Position numbers and translations under genes: made by a program. From Streptococcaceae bacterium (GTDB taxonomy: Bacteria; Bacillota; Bacilli; Lactobacillales; Streptococcaceae), in contig CADFQU010000010.1 in assembly GCA_902836505.1 (NCBI GenBank), forward strand, positions 1 through 11,403: a stretch of 11,403 nt of DNA, written 5' to 3'. Positions within the stretch are counted from its first letter, which is position 1, and the number at the start of each line of letters is the position of its first letter. Positions 1 through 7,051 of this stretch are shown piece by piece. The notes beneath the pieces are model-generated. The model was not told the DNA's origin. It made no database searches and saw only the letters and a program-made list of their open reading frames with translations.

Positions 1-2267
1 GCATAGTTTGGAAGGAGCGATGCAAAAGTATCGCGGTCAACGATGTAGCCATCATCTGTTAAGTAGACAGATTTACCTTGGGAAATCGCCTTGTTTACGG
101 CTTGAACGGCACTGGCTGAGGTATTGGCAATGACGTAGTAAGGCGCTTTAGGATCGATCTCAGAGGTTCTAGTCGCGCGAGTGGCTGTGACTTCTCCAAG
201 TTTTCCAGCAAAGAGACCGTCCTTGAATACAGGTTCTGCCTTGAAGCCTTTCATATCAGGGAAGTTAACGAGAAGTTCTGCATACATGGCTGCCCAGGCG
301 GATTCATTGGAACCCTTGTAGAGAATGTGGTTAGCATAGCCACGTTTGGCTTGGGCCATGTCAATGACTAAGTCCCCTTTTTTATAGTTGCCAATATCTT
401 CTTTGAGTTCTTTAACGAGGACACCGTTTCGTTTGAAGTAGTCGATCATATTGAAGGCTTCTTGGGCGTCATTGTCCTTGTCGAGGCTCATTGGGATGAC
501 ATAGTAGTCTGGGAAGAATTTCGGACGACCATTTTTCACACGTCCAACGATTTCCCCATTTGGACCGACCAGTTCGTTTTCTGCTTTTGGATCTTCAATT
601 TTGTTGAGACCACGTAAGTAGAAGTTGAGACGCATTTCAAGGAGTTTGTCTGGATCTTTGTTGAGGAAGTCAATGCCTCCGAGGACAGCATTACGACCAG
701 CATAATAAGATTCTTGGTTGGATTCTGGAATTTCAATCGTATGGCCTAGGATACCGTGATAGACAGCATAGACACCTGTATACCCAGAGAAGGAATCATC
801 CCAGCCATCTCCCCAGTCTAGTTTTGGAATGATGTAGCTATCGTATTTGGAATTGGCAACTCCAGCCCGTCCCATATGACGGGCATTTTCCAACATGAGG
901 TTGGACATAAGGTCGTATTCAAAGTTCGGATCATGTGGAGGTGTTGCAGGCTCAATCAAGAATTCTTTGACAAATCCATGGATATCATAGAGAGCAATCG
1001 GATTCCACTTGTTGATCATTTGGATGACGGTACGCACTTCTGGGTTGGTTTGGTAGCTAGCATCCCGGTTTGGATCCAGTCCATTGGCCAAAGCACGCAG
1101 GTTGAGAGCATCCCCGTCTGGGTTTTCGGTAAAGTCAAACAAGAAGATAAATTTGTTTAAGAGAGTTGGGATATCCAGGGTTACATTTTTGATGTTACCA
1201 GCTTCGTCTGTCGTTTTAAAAGTGACTTGATCTTCTGTGGCGAAGGTACGGAAGAGACCAGTGATGATATCAATACCAGGTTGTTCATCCGCATGCGTAT
1301 TATGAACTAGGACAGGCAGTTTGTAATCTAAGGTTTTGTCCTTCAGAGCTGCCAGCATTTCACTTGGTTTGGTCAAAGCTTTTGGATTGGTAGATGAGAG
1401 GTAGTGGTCAATACTTGCTTGGTCCTTACTCACAATTCCCATCTTCATATCCCGTCCTTGGGCGCTCTTGCCAAGAGTTTCGAGCTGAACCAGACGGTCT
1501 GTTTTGGCTTCTGCCTTTGTCTGTTCAATAGAAGCTAACATCTCCTCGTGGGTATGGAAATCTTTATATGGACGGAAGGTTAGATTCTTGCGAATAGTTA
1601 GTCCAAGATCTGCGCTGGTTCCAACCAAAGTGTGTTCACCGATATAGTTTCGATAGGTCCGACGGATATTATTGGGGCTCCGAAGACTTAAATCTTCACC
1701 AAAGAGTTCCTTGACAGTAAAGGTTAGATCCAAATCATTTCCGTTTTTGTTCTCTTCAACTGTGATGAAGGGATCTTTGGACAGAGTACCTGTCTCCATA
1801 TCCCAAGTTTTCCATTCTTCTAGTGGTTTGTCGTCCAAGGTCCAGTTGATCTTTCCGGCAGCCTGAGCTTGATCCTTGACGGTATCCGTCAGCGTTCCTT
1901 TTTCAGACATGTAAACAGGACTATCACTAAGGCTGATAGCTGGCTCTGCGTTTGCAGCTCGCTCTGTTCCTGTGTTTTCTGGCTTAGCACTAGGGTTAGT
2001 AGTGTCTGAAGCGGTAGACGAGCTTGCTTCTGCGCTAGCTGGACTAGCAGTCGCTTCTGTTGCAGGGGCAGGATTTGTTGCCTCTGTGCTGCTTGCCGGA
2101 CTAGTACTGGTTTCCTCTGGCTTGAGGACGTTTTCGACAGGTGCGGCAGGACTAGCTGGTTCAACAGTGTCCGCAGCAACTTGGCCTTGTGCGAGGAAGG
2201 CTAAGAGGACAGCAGTAGAGAGACTGAGTGCGTTTGTGTACAAACGCTTCTTATAAGAAGAATGCAT
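1..2267 (-). CDS. Secreted M14-family zinc carboxypeptidase, N-terminal part (3' end outside window)
   Basis: Reads as an uninterrupted minus-strand frame of 755 codons from ATG at 2267 and runs off the window at position 1. AGGAGG at 2275-2280 lies 7 nt upstream and fixes the start. Residues 1-32 are a signal peptide (KKR then a hydrophobic core ending QVAA). Residues about 38-115 are an Ala/Ser/Thr/Pro/Glu-rich low-complexity stretch typical of streptococcal surface proteins. The M14 catalytic fold follows: HADE supplies zinc ligands H325 and E328, YDIHG supplies H430, NPDG and NRD segments (around residues 365-385) match the substrate-binding region, and HTIEIPES supplies the catalytic Glu E512. 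M14 enzymes remove C-terminal residues from peptides; the extracellular substrate here is unknown. The C-terminus, where a wall anchor might be, is not visible. It is a single gene with its own catabolite-regulated promoter. Confidence 0.9.
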   Translation of the reverse strand, partial: MHSSYKKRLYTNALSLSTAVLLAFLAQGQVAADTVEPASPAAPVENVLKPEETSTSPASSTEATNPAPATEATASPASAEASSSTASDTTNPSAKPENTGTERAANAEPAISLSDSPVYMSEKGTLTDTVKDQAQAAGKINWTLDDKPLEEWKTWDMETGTLSKDPFITVEENKNGNDLDLTFTVKELFGEDLSLRSPNNIRRTYRNYIGEHTLVGTSADLGLTIRKNLTFRPYKDFHTHEEMLASIEQTKAEAKTDRLVQLETLGKSAQGRDMKMGIVSKDQASIDHYLSSTNPKALTKPSEMLAALKDKTLDYKLPVLVHNTHADEQPGIDIITGLFRTFATEDQVTFKTTDEAGNIKNVTLDIPTLLNKFIFLFDFTENPDGDALNLRALANGLDPNRDASYQTNPEVRTVIQMINKWNPIALYDIHGFVKEFLIEPATPPHDPNFEYDLMSNLMLENARHMGRAGVANSKYDSYIIPKLDWGDGWDDSFSGYTGVYAVYHGILGHTIEIPESNQESYYAGRNAVLGGIDFLNKDPDKLLEMRLNFYLRGLNKIEDPKAENELVGPNGEIVGRVKNGRPKFFPDYYVIPMSLDKDNDAQEAFNMIDYFKRNGVLVKELKEDIGNYKKGDLVIDMAQAKRGYANHILYKGSNESAWAAMYAELLVNFPDMKGFKAEPVFKDGLFAGKLGEVTATRATRTSEIDPKAPYYVIANTSASAVQAVNKAISQGKSVYLTDDGYIVDRDTFASLLPNY

Positions 2268-2305
2268 AAAGAGACCTCCTTTGTTCTTTACATGTATGCA
2301 CCCCT

Positions 2306-2334
2306 ATCATAACACTTTATGACAGCGCTTTCAA
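2306..2334 (-). promoter_or_regulatory. Promoter of the M14 carboxypeptidase gene
   Basis: On the minus strand, TTGAAA (2334-2329) and TATGAT (2311-2306) are separated by exactly 17 nt, a good sigma-A promoter. It lies about 40 nt upstream of the start codon. Confidence 0.8.
2320..2333 (-). promoter_or_regulatory. cre site (CcpA operator) overlapping the -35
   Basis: TGAAAGCGCTGTCA on the minus strand fits every fixed position of the cre consensus TGWAANCGNTNWCA. It covers the -35 hexamer of the carboxypeptidase promoter. Binding of CcpA there should block RNA polymerase when preferred sugar is plentiful. The match is seen directly; the repression is inferred from site position. Confidence 0.8.
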
Positions 2335-2380
2335 TATATATGGAGGTTTTTCTCTTAAAATTCGTTATAAATTGATGACA

Positions 2381-2410
2381 AAGAAAAAAGAGCTGGAAAA
2401 ATCTTTCCAG
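2381..2410 (-). terminator. Terminator of the ArAE-like gene
   Basis: CTGGAAA (2393-2399) and TTTCCAG (2404-2410) form a perfect 7-bp stem with a 4-nt loop. Reading the minus strand, it is followed by a T-rich tract (A-run at 2381-2390 on the plus strand). It lies about 30 nt past the stop of the upstream minus-strand gene. A shorter T-run also follows on the plus strand, so it may work both ways. Confidence 0.75.
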
Positions 2411-2438
2411 TCTATTTTTTATAGATCTAAAGATAGAG

Positions 2439-3404
2439 CTAAGCTTGAAGTTCCTTCTGATAATTTTGATAGAATTCCACCTTGATGGAGATGAAGGTTT
2501 CAAGATCTCGCAGGAGTTGCAAAAGGGTCGCTCGGGTTTCAAATTCTTGACGAGATCGAGGGAGAGGTCGTTCACGAAAGACTGCTAGATAGCGATTGAT
2601 TTCATCAAGCAGGAATTGAGCTGGATTTTCCTGACTGAGTTGGCTGGCTGTTTTAGCAAAGAGTTGAGCCAAAATAAGACTCTCGCTCGCGGCTAATTGG
2701 CAGTTGTTTACGTTGTTGGCCATGTCTCGCAGGATATTATTTTGGCGCTTGCGCATTTCAAAATAGTGGATATGGTAGTTGGTCTGATGGAAGAGGTGGT
2801 TGGAATGGTCTAGATATACCAAATCGAGAGCCTCTTTTAAGATAGAATCTAGCTCACGAATCAAGCTGGCATCGTTGCTTCCATCTCCTTTTCCTAAAAA
2901 TTCTGCAAACCGATAGAGAATCTTCTTGAGTTGTTCCTCAACAATCTCGTGATAGCGATCAATTTCTTCTTGTCGAGAAGGCATATAGAGATTGGCAAGG
3001 AGAGCAAAGCTGGTTCCAATTAGGAAAATAGCCACTTCATTTCCTAATAGGGCTAGAGAAGTGGATTTTTCTAGCAGGAGATGGGTAACCAGGACAGAAC
3101 TTGGTGTGATGCCAATTTCCCAGCCTTGTAGAAAAGCAAGTGGGACATAGGTAGCCAGATAAAAACCAAGAGCCCAGAGATTGTAGCCGAGAATCTGAAA
3201 GGCTAAGCTTCCAAGGAAGAGGGCTAGAAGCATGGACATAAAGCGGTTGTAGGCCAATCTAGCTGTACTGCGACGGGTATCGGTAATGCTGAGGATGGCA
3301 ATAATCCCCGCAGAGGTGGCGTAGGCCAGACCTAAAAACTCTGCAAGCAAGATAGCCAAACAGGTGGCGAGGACCATCTTGATGGTTCGGTGAATAAGTG
3401 GCAT
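2439..3404 (-). CDS. Aromatic acid exporter (ArAE/DUF939) family membrane protein
   Basis: 321 aa. The N-terminal half holds about six hydrophobic segments (about residues 8-26, 28-42, 55-73, 76-94, 98-112 and 118-141). These include an SAGIIAILSITDTRRSTA stretch typical of the ArAE_1 group. The C-terminal 180 residues are charged and helical, with no membrane segments, which fits the cytosolic C-terminal domain of that family. Relatives are proposed to export aromatic or amphipathic compounds, but substrates of streptococcal members are unknown. The SD is weak (AAGGA-like, about 12 nt upstream). It is transcribed alone, divergently from rlmB, and ends in its own hairpin terminator. I am sure of the family and not of the substrate. 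Confidence 0.82.
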   Translation of the reverse strand: MPLIHRTIKMVLATCLAILLAEFLGLAYATSAGIIAILSITDTRRSTARLAYNRFMSMLLALFLGSLAFQILGYNLWALGFYLATYVPLAFLQGWEIGITPSSVLVTHLLLEKSTSLALLGNEVAIFLIGTSFALLANLYMPSRQEEIDRYHEIVEEQLKKILYRFAEFLGKGDGSNDASLIRELDSILKEALDLVYLDHSNHLFHQTNYHIHYFEMRKRQNNILRDMANNVNNCQLAASESLILAQLFAKTASQLSQENPAQFLLDEINRYLAVFRERPLPRSRQEFETRATLLQLLRDLETFISIKVEFYQNYQKELQA

Positions 3405-3438
3405 AATGCTGATTCTTTCCTTTTTCTAAACTAGTTTT

Positions 3439-3444
3439 ATTATA
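3439..3444 (-). promoter_or_regulatory. Extended -10 promoter of the ArAE-like gene
   Basis: The minus strand reads TGGTATAAT, a perfect -10 with the TGn extension. No good -35 stands 17 nt upstream, as is common for extended -10 promoters. Predicted start of transcription is about 28 nt before the start codon. Confidence 0.65.
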
Positions 3445-3493
3445 CCACAAGCAAAGTGGGCTACTCCAAATGTTTCACCAGATATGGCAATTG

Positions 3494-3502
3494 TGTTATA
3501 CT
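3494..3502 (+). promoter_or_regulatory. Extended -10 promoter of rlmB, abutting the start codon
   Basis: TGTTATACT gives a TGn extension and TATACT hexamer ending at 3502. Transcription would begin about 7 nt later, at or next to the ATG at 3509. A poor -35 (TTTCAC, 3473-3478) lies 18 nt upstream. Confidence 0.7.
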
Positions 3503-3508
3503 AGTTTC

Positions 3509-4237
3509 ATGGAAAAAAACGATATTGTTTACGGCGTTCATGCCGTCACAGAAGCACTGATCGCAAATACAGGAAATAAATTGTATATCCAGGACGATTT
3601 GCGAGGAAAGAATGTAGAAAAAATCAAGGATCTGGCTGCAGATAAGAAGGTGTCCATTTCTTGGACTCCTAAGAAGACCTTACAAGAAATGACAGAAGGG
3701 GCTGTCCACCAAGGTTTTGTCTTGCGAGTTTCGGAATTTGCCTATACGGACTTGAATGATATCTTGGCCCAGGTAGCTGATCAAGACAATCCCTTGCTCT
3801 TGATTTTGGATGGCTTGACCGATCCCCATAACTTAGGATCCATTCTCCGAACAGCCGACGCTACCCAGGTGGCTGGAGTCATCATTCCCAAGCACCGTGC
3901 TGTTGGGGTGACACCTGTTGTTGCCAAGACCTCAACTGGAGCAGTAGAGCATGTCCCTATTGCTCGAGTGACCAACCTTAGCCAAACCTTGGATAAGCTC
4001 AAAGAAGCAGGTTTTTGGATCTTTGGGACCGATATGAATGGAACGCCTTCTCACAAATGGAATACCAGTGGGAAGTTGGCCCTCATCATTGGAAACGAAG
4101 GCAAGGGCATTTCGTCCAATATTAAAAAGCAAGTGGATGAAATGATTACGATTCCGATGCAGGGGCATGTCCAAAGTCTGAATGCTAGTGTCGCAGCAGC
4201 AATCCTCATGTATGAGGTCTTTCGCAATAAACTATAA
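3509..4237 (+). CDS. rlmB: TrmH-family 23S rRNA 2'-O-methyltransferase RlmB
   Basis: 242 aa from the ATG at 3509. Residues about 5-75 form the small L30e-like substrate-binding domain. The SPOUT/TrmH catalytic domain follows with its three motifs: motif 1 LDGLTDPHNLGSILRTAD (100-117, with N108 and R114), motif 2 ALIIGNEGKGI (191-201, E197) and motif 3 IPMQGHVQSLNASVAAA (215-231, N225). Characterized RlmB methylates a ribose in the 23S peptidyl-transferase region using SAM. A longer frame opens at an ATG at 3470, but the promoter -10 lies inside it and it has no SD, so 3509 is preferred. There is no SD before 3509 either, which points to a leaderless mRNA. It heads a block with yacP (29 nt downstream) and degV. 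Confidence 0.93.
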   Translation: MEKNDIVYGVHAVTEALIANTGNKLYIQDDLRGKNVEKIKDLAADKKVSISWTPKKTLQEMTEGAVHQGFVLRVSEFAYTDLNDILAQVADQDNPLLLILDGLTDPHNLGSILRTADATQVAGVIIPKHRAVGVTPVVAKTSTGAVEHVPIARVTNLSQTLDKLKEAGFWIFGTDMNGTPSHKWNTSGKLALIIGNEGKGISSNIKKQVDEMITIPMQGHVQSLNASVAAAILMYEVFRNKL

Positions 4238-4266
4238 TAGAAGAAAATCCTAGGAAGGGGGAGTCG

Positions 4267-4782
4267 ATGAAGGAAAAGATTTTGTTAGTGGACGGCTACA
4301 ATATGATTGCCTTCTGGCAGGAAACCCGTCAGCTCTTTAAGAAGAGTGAGCTAGATGCTGCACGAACGATCCTCCTAGAAAAGCTTAGTCACTATGCCAG
4401 CTTTGAAGGCATTCGCGTGATTTGTGTGTTTGATGCCCAATATATGCCAGGGATTCGTCAGACCTATGAGGAATTTCAAGTCCAAGTGGTCTTCACAGCG
4501 GAGGATGAAACCGCTGATGACTACATTGAACGCTTGGCAGCAGAGCTCAATACCCCCCTTCACCAAGTATCAGTCGCGACGAGTGACTTGAATGAGCAAT
4601 GGACGGTCTTTGCTCAAGGAGCGCTCCGTGTTTCGGCGCGTGAGCTGGAGAAGAGAGTCGCCGTTGTCAAAGCTGATTTGAACCAGGCGCGAGGAGCCGT
4701 CAACGATCAAAAACCACCGATACGGCCTTTTGACCAAGAGGGCCTACGTCAACTACAAAAAGAGATGGGAGCAAGTAAATGA
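4267..4782 (+). CDS. yacP: NYN-domain endoribonuclease, YacP/Rae1 family
   Basis: 171 aa, start set by an AAGGGGGAG site 4-5 nt upstream. It has the PIN-like NYN fold with its acidic metal site: VDGYN (D9, N12), VFDA (D56), AEDETADD (E79-D85) and ATSDL (S106-D107). In Bacillus subtilis the family member Rae1 cuts mRNA in the ribosomal A site; the same role is inferred here. Position directly after rlmB is conserved in Firmicutes. The stop overlaps the degV start (ATGA), so the two are translationally coupled. Confidence 0.9.
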   Translation: MKEKILLVDGYNMIAFWQETRQLFKKSELDAARTILLEKLSHYASFEGIRVICVFDAQYMPGIRQTYEEFQVQVVFTAEDETADDYIERLAAELNTPLHQVSVATSDLNEQWTVFAQGALRVSARELEKRVAVVKADLNQARGAVNDQKPPIRPFDQEGLRQLQKEMGASK

Positions 4783-5642
4783 CCTTTAAAATTTTAACAG
4801 ATTCAACTGCAGATTTAGATGAAAGATGGGCACAGGAGCATGATGTAGAAATCGTCGGTTTGTCGATCCAAATCGATGGGACTCATTATGAGACAGTAGG
4901 TCCAGACAAACTTACTAGCCCCCAATTATTAGCAGAAATGCAAAAGGGTGCTAAACCAACGACCAGCCAGGTCAATGTTGGGCAATTCCAAGAGATTTTC
5001 AAGGGTTATGCTCAGCGCAAGGAAAACCTCCTTTATATCGCCTTCTCTTCAGTCTTGTCAGGGACCTACCAGAGTGCGGTCATGGCAAGAGACTTGATCC
5101 TTGAAGACTACCCAGAAGCTGTGATTGAAATCATCGATCCAAAAGCTGCAGGGATTGGAGAGGGCTACTTGTCTATGCTAGCAGTTGAGGCGCGTGATGC
5201 AGGAAAGAGTTTGGATCAAGTCAAGGAAGAGCTGATGGAAGTCGCTCCCAAGTTGCGGACCTATTTCTTGGTGGATGATCTCTACCATCTGATGCGCGGA
5301 GGACGTCTCTCTAAGAGTTCAGCCATCGTGGGAAGTTTGGTCAACATCAAACCTCTTCTTTGGATTGATGCAGAAGGCAAGTTAGCCCCTATAGCCAAAG
5401 TTCGGGGACGTAAAAAAGCCATGCGGGAAATGGTTTCACTCATCCAGGATGATATCGGCCATAGCACAGCTTTGGTTTCTTACACGGACGATCTTGCTGG
5501 AGCGGAAGAGCTCAAGGCTCAATTGTTGGAGAATCCGGCCATCTCTCAAGTTTTGATTATGCCTTTAGGTCCAGTCATTGCAGCCCACGTTGGTCCTAAT
5601 TCTCTCATCGGCTTTGTCATAGGAAAAGAAAATCGCAAATAA
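4779..5642 (+). CDS. DegV/FakB family fatty-acid-binding protein
   Basis: 287 aa. The family signature runs from TDST (residues 7-10, lipid headgroup pocket) through KPTTSQV (59-65) and [11 protein letters not shown] (89-99) to [13 protein letters not shown] (166-178), NIKPLL (189-194) and a C-terminal HVGPNSLIG. Proteins of this family hold a single fatty acid; FakB members present it to the kinase FakA for phosphorylation and membrane lipid synthesis. Whether this paralogue is a true FakB or another DegV protein cannot be told here. Its ATG overlaps the TGA of yacP by ATGA, and no separate SD or promoter is apparent. The stop codon sits at the left edge of a 12-bp inverted repeat that precedes rplM. 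Confidence 0.88.
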   Translation: MTFKILTDSTADLDERWAQEHDVEIVGLSIQIDGTHYETVGPDKLTSPQLLAEMQKGAKPTTSQVNVGQFQEIFKGYAQRKENLLYIAFSSVLSGTYQSAVMARDLILEDYPEAVIEIIDPKAAGIGEGYLSMLAVEARDAGKSLDQVKEELMEVAPKLRTYFLVDDLYHLMRGGRLSKSSAIVGSLVNIKPLLWIDAEGKLAPIAKVRGRKKAMREMVSLIQDDIGHSTALVSYTDDLAGAEELKAQLLENPAISQVLIMPLGPVIAAHVGPNSLIGFVIGKENRK

Positions 5643-5676
5643 TTTTTCAAATCGGTTGACTTTTATTTGAAAAATT
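5641..5676. repeat. Perfect 12-bp inverted repeat around the rplM -35
   Basis: AATTTTTCAAAT (5641-5652) and ATTTGAAAAATT (5665-5676) are perfect reverse complements with a 12-nt loop. The -35 hexamer lies in the loop and the right arm fills the promoter spacer. It could be a weak degV terminator or an operator; I do not recognise a known regulator's box. Confidence 0.6.
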
Positions 5677-5685
5677 TGATACAAT
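5656..5685 (+). promoter_or_regulatory. Promoter of the rplM-rpsI operon
   Basis: TTGACT (5656-5661) and TACAAT (5680-5685) with 18-nt spacing; the -10 carries the TG extension (TGATACAAT). Expected transcription start is about 5691. Confidence 0.85.
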
Positions 5686-5689
5686 AGTA

Positions 5690-5780
5690 GGCGGTATTGT
5701 TTACCCCATTTGTAAGGCCCCGGAACCTTTCAAATAACTCGCGGACCGGAACATCCGCCCTGTAAACAAAAACGATATTC
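5690..5780 (+). ncRNA. Ribosomal protein L13 (rplM) leader, cis-regulatory RNA
   Basis: A GC-rich, structured 5' leader of about 100 nt precedes rplM, unlike the AT-rich surroundings. Complementary pairs are GGCGG (5690-5694) with CCGCC (5755-5759), and GTTTAC (5699-5704) with GTAAAC (5762-5767). The leader also has two CCGG-bearing segments (around 5720 and 5747). Position and sequence fit the L13 leader family described in Firmicutes, thought to mediate autoregulation by L13. Family assignment is from memory, and a covariance-model search would confirm it. Confidence 0.75.
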
Positions 5781-5795
5781 ATAATAGGAGAAATC

Positions 5796-6242
5796 ATGAA
5801 CAAAACTACATTCATGGCTAAACCAGGCCAAGTAGAACGCAAATGGTACGTTGTTGACGCAACTGATGTACCTCTTGGACGCCTTTCAGCAGTTGTTGCT
5901 AGCGTACTTCGCGGAAAAAACAAACCAACATTCACACCACACACTGATACAGGTGACTTCGTAATCGTTATCAATGCTGAAAAAGTTAAATTGACTGGTA
6001 AAAAAGCAACTGATAAGATCTACTACACTCACTCAATGTACCCAGGTGGTTTGAAACAAATCTCAGCAGGTGAACTTCGTTCTAAAAATGCTGTTCGTTT
6101 GATCGAAAAATCAGTTAAAGGTATGCTTCCACACAATACTCTTGGCCGCGCTCAAGGTATGAAATTGAAAGTATTCGTTGGAGCTGAGCACACTCACGCT
6201 GCACAACAACCAGAAGTTCTTGATATTTCAGGACTTATCTAA
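5796..6242 (+). CDS. rplM: 50S ribosomal protein L13
   Basis: 148 aa, the usual length. L13 landmarks include [18 protein letters not shown] near the N-terminus, [18 protein letters not shown] in the middle, and [11 protein letters not shown] with the YTHSMYPGG stretch. It binds 23S rRNA early in large-subunit assembly. SD AGGAG (5786-5790) lies 5 nt before the ATG. First gene of the rplM-rpsI operon, 18 nt from rpsI. Codon use is strongly biased to preferred codons, as expected for a highly expressed gene. Confidence 0.98.
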   Translation: MNKTTFMAKPGQVERKWYVVDATDVPLGRLSAVVASVLRGKNKPTFTPHTDTGDFVIVINAEKVKLTGKKATDKIYYTHSMYPGGLKQISAGELRSKNAVRLIEKSVKGMLPHNTLGRAQGMKLKVFVGAEHTHAAQQPEVLDISGLI

Positions 6243-6260
6243 GGAAAGGAACAATAAAGT

Positions 6261-6653
6261 ATGTCACAAGCACAATATGCAGGTACTGGACGTCGTAAAA
6301 ACGCTGTTGCACGCGTTCGCCTTGTTCCAGGAACTGGTAAAATCACTGTTAACAAAAAAGATGTTGAAGAGTACATCCCACACGCTGACCTTCGTCTTGT
6401 TATCAACCAACCATTCGCAGTTACTTCAACTGTAGGTTCATACGACGTTTTCGTTAACGTTGTAGGTGGTGGATACGCTGGTCAAGCAGGAGCTATCCGT
6501 CACGGTATCGCTCGTGCCCTTCTTCAAGTAGACCCAGACTTCCGCGATTCATTGAAACGCGCAGGACTTCTTACACGTGACTCACGTAAAGTTGAGCGTA
6601 AGAAACCAGGTCTTAAGAAAGCTCGTAAAGCATCACAATTCTCAAAACGTTAA
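6261..6653 (+). CDS. rpsI: 30S ribosomal protein S9
   Basis: 130 aa, full length, with [19 protein letters not shown] at the N-terminus, [19 protein letters not shown] in the middle and the basic tail ending SQFSKR whose last residues reach the ribosomal P site. SD-like AAGGAA/AAAGGA lies 10-14 nt upstream. The coding sequence is intact; the mobile-element junction falls 24 nt past the stop codon, so integration leaves S9 unchanged. Transcription ends at the duplicated hairpin at 6680-6714. Confidence 0.98.
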   Translation: MSQAQYAGTGRRKNAVARVRLVPGTGKITVNKKDVEEYIPHADLRLVINQPFAVTSTVGSYDVFVNVVGGGYAGQAGAIRHGIARALLQVDPDFRDSLKRAGLLTRDSRKVERKKPGLKKARKASQFSKR

Positions 6654-6679
6654 TCAACACGATTATATCAACGTTTACA

Positions 6680-6714
6680 GACATTCAAGAATTTTCTCTT
6701 GGATGTCTTTTTTT
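6680..6714 (+). terminator. rpsI operon terminator (inside left att repeat)
   Basis: GACATTCAAGA (6680-6690) pairs with TCTTGGATGTC (6697-6707), 11 bp with one G-U, a 6-nt loop and seven T's. A second copy with the same hairpin lies at 8814-8848. Confidence 0.92.
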
Positions 6715-6730
6715 GTTCAAAAAACTAAAG

Positions 6731-6761
6731 TTCACCCCAAAATTCACCCCAAGTTCACCCT
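6731..6761. repeat. Three TTCACCC arm-type repeats, left copy
   Basis: TTCACCCC at 6731-6738 and 6743-6750, and TTCACCCT at 6754-6761, with 11-12 bp (about one helical turn) spacing, directly beside the integrase stop codon. Typical layout of arm-type integrase binding sites. Confidence 0.7.
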
Positions 6762-6908
6762 ATTGCTTTTTGAGACTTCTAAAGGCTATTTCTCCTGCTG
6801 TTTGATTTACTGTTTCAGTAGTATTGACATAAGTCTTCGTTATTTGGATGTCACTATGAGTAAGTGCTTCTGAAATAGCATTTAATGATGTTCCAGCCCG
6901 TCTTGCCA
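6760..6908 (-). pseudogene. Truncated tyrosine integrase, C-terminal 49 codons
   Basis: Minus-strand reading gives ARRAGTSLNAISEALTHSD and onward to SLKKQ-stop, identical to the last 48-49 residues of the intact integrase at 8883-10103. It keeps the catalytic tyrosine motif TKTYV but has lost the Arg and HxxR boxes, so it is inactive. At 6908 the sequence joins the 5' end of an HxlR gene. The two copies being identical over this part indicates either recent duplication or very closely related elements. Confidence 0.92.
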
Positions 6909-6964
6909 CCAACTACATCCAAAACTTGGGACATACTACAATTCCAATTTTTATTTGTCAGCAT
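6902..6964 (-). pseudogene. Truncated HxlR-family transcriptional regulator, first 21 codons
   Basis: ATG at 6964 with AAGGAG (6975-6970) 5 nt upstream. The reading MLTNKNWNCSMSQVLDVVGG-K matches the start of HxlR winged-helix regulators, whose conserved Cys and LDVxGGKW motif follow the same spacing. At GGCAAG it switches out of frame into integrase DNA and stops at 6854-6856, giving a 36-residue chimeric reading. The fusion looks like illegitimate joining at short homology. It faces away from the truncated YciI gene, the usual divergent arrangement of such regulators with their target. Assignment rests on 21 residues. Confidence 0.7.
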
Positions 6965-7014
6965 TTTTTCTCCTTACAAAAATGTGCCTACTATTCAGGT
7001 AGTTTGTAAAGTAT

Positions 7015-7020
7015 TATAAT
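7015..7020 (+). promoter_or_regulatory. Promoter between HxlR and YciI remnants
   Basis: Perfect TATAAT at 7015-7020 with only a poor -35 (TATTCA, 6992-6997). The spacer region holds CTAC-N7-GTAG (6989-7003) and flanking TTACAAA/TTTGTAA elements (6974-6980, 7003-7009), a plausible redox-regulator operator left over from the intact pair. Confidence 0.5.
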
Positions 7021-7051
7021 CTATTTATCATTTATTTTAAAGGAGTCGCTT

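Larger units (their letters stand above)
6677..6908. repeat. Left copy of att/integrase-3'-end direct repeat (relic attachment site)
   Basis: Runs from ACAGACATTC to TCTTGCCA and matches 8811-9031. By eye it differs by two substitutions (6715 G/A; CTAAAG/CTAGAG near 6728) plus an 11-bp insertion in the TTCACCC cluster, and the last 148 bp are identical. It holds the rpsI terminator, three TTCACCC arm-type repeats and the last 49 codons of an integrase. Left of it is native rpsI DNA; right of it homology stops abruptly in an HxlR gene. Confidence 0.93.

Noticed and set aside
1972..2256. Plus-strand frame rich in Ala, Val and Ser opposite the carboxypeptidase 5' end
   Set aside because: It is the antisense of the low-complexity Ala/Ser/Thr/Pro region, with no SD or promoter.
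3470..3508. Upstream start for rlmB adding 13 residues
   Set aside because: No SD, the residues are not part of the RlmB fold, and the promoter -10 lies inside this stretch.
6577..6873. Plus-strand frame spanning the end of rpsI, the terminator and the att repeat
   Set aside because: It overlaps S9 out of frame and crosses a strong terminator; the part resembling the frame at 8705-8896 is just the DNA repeat.
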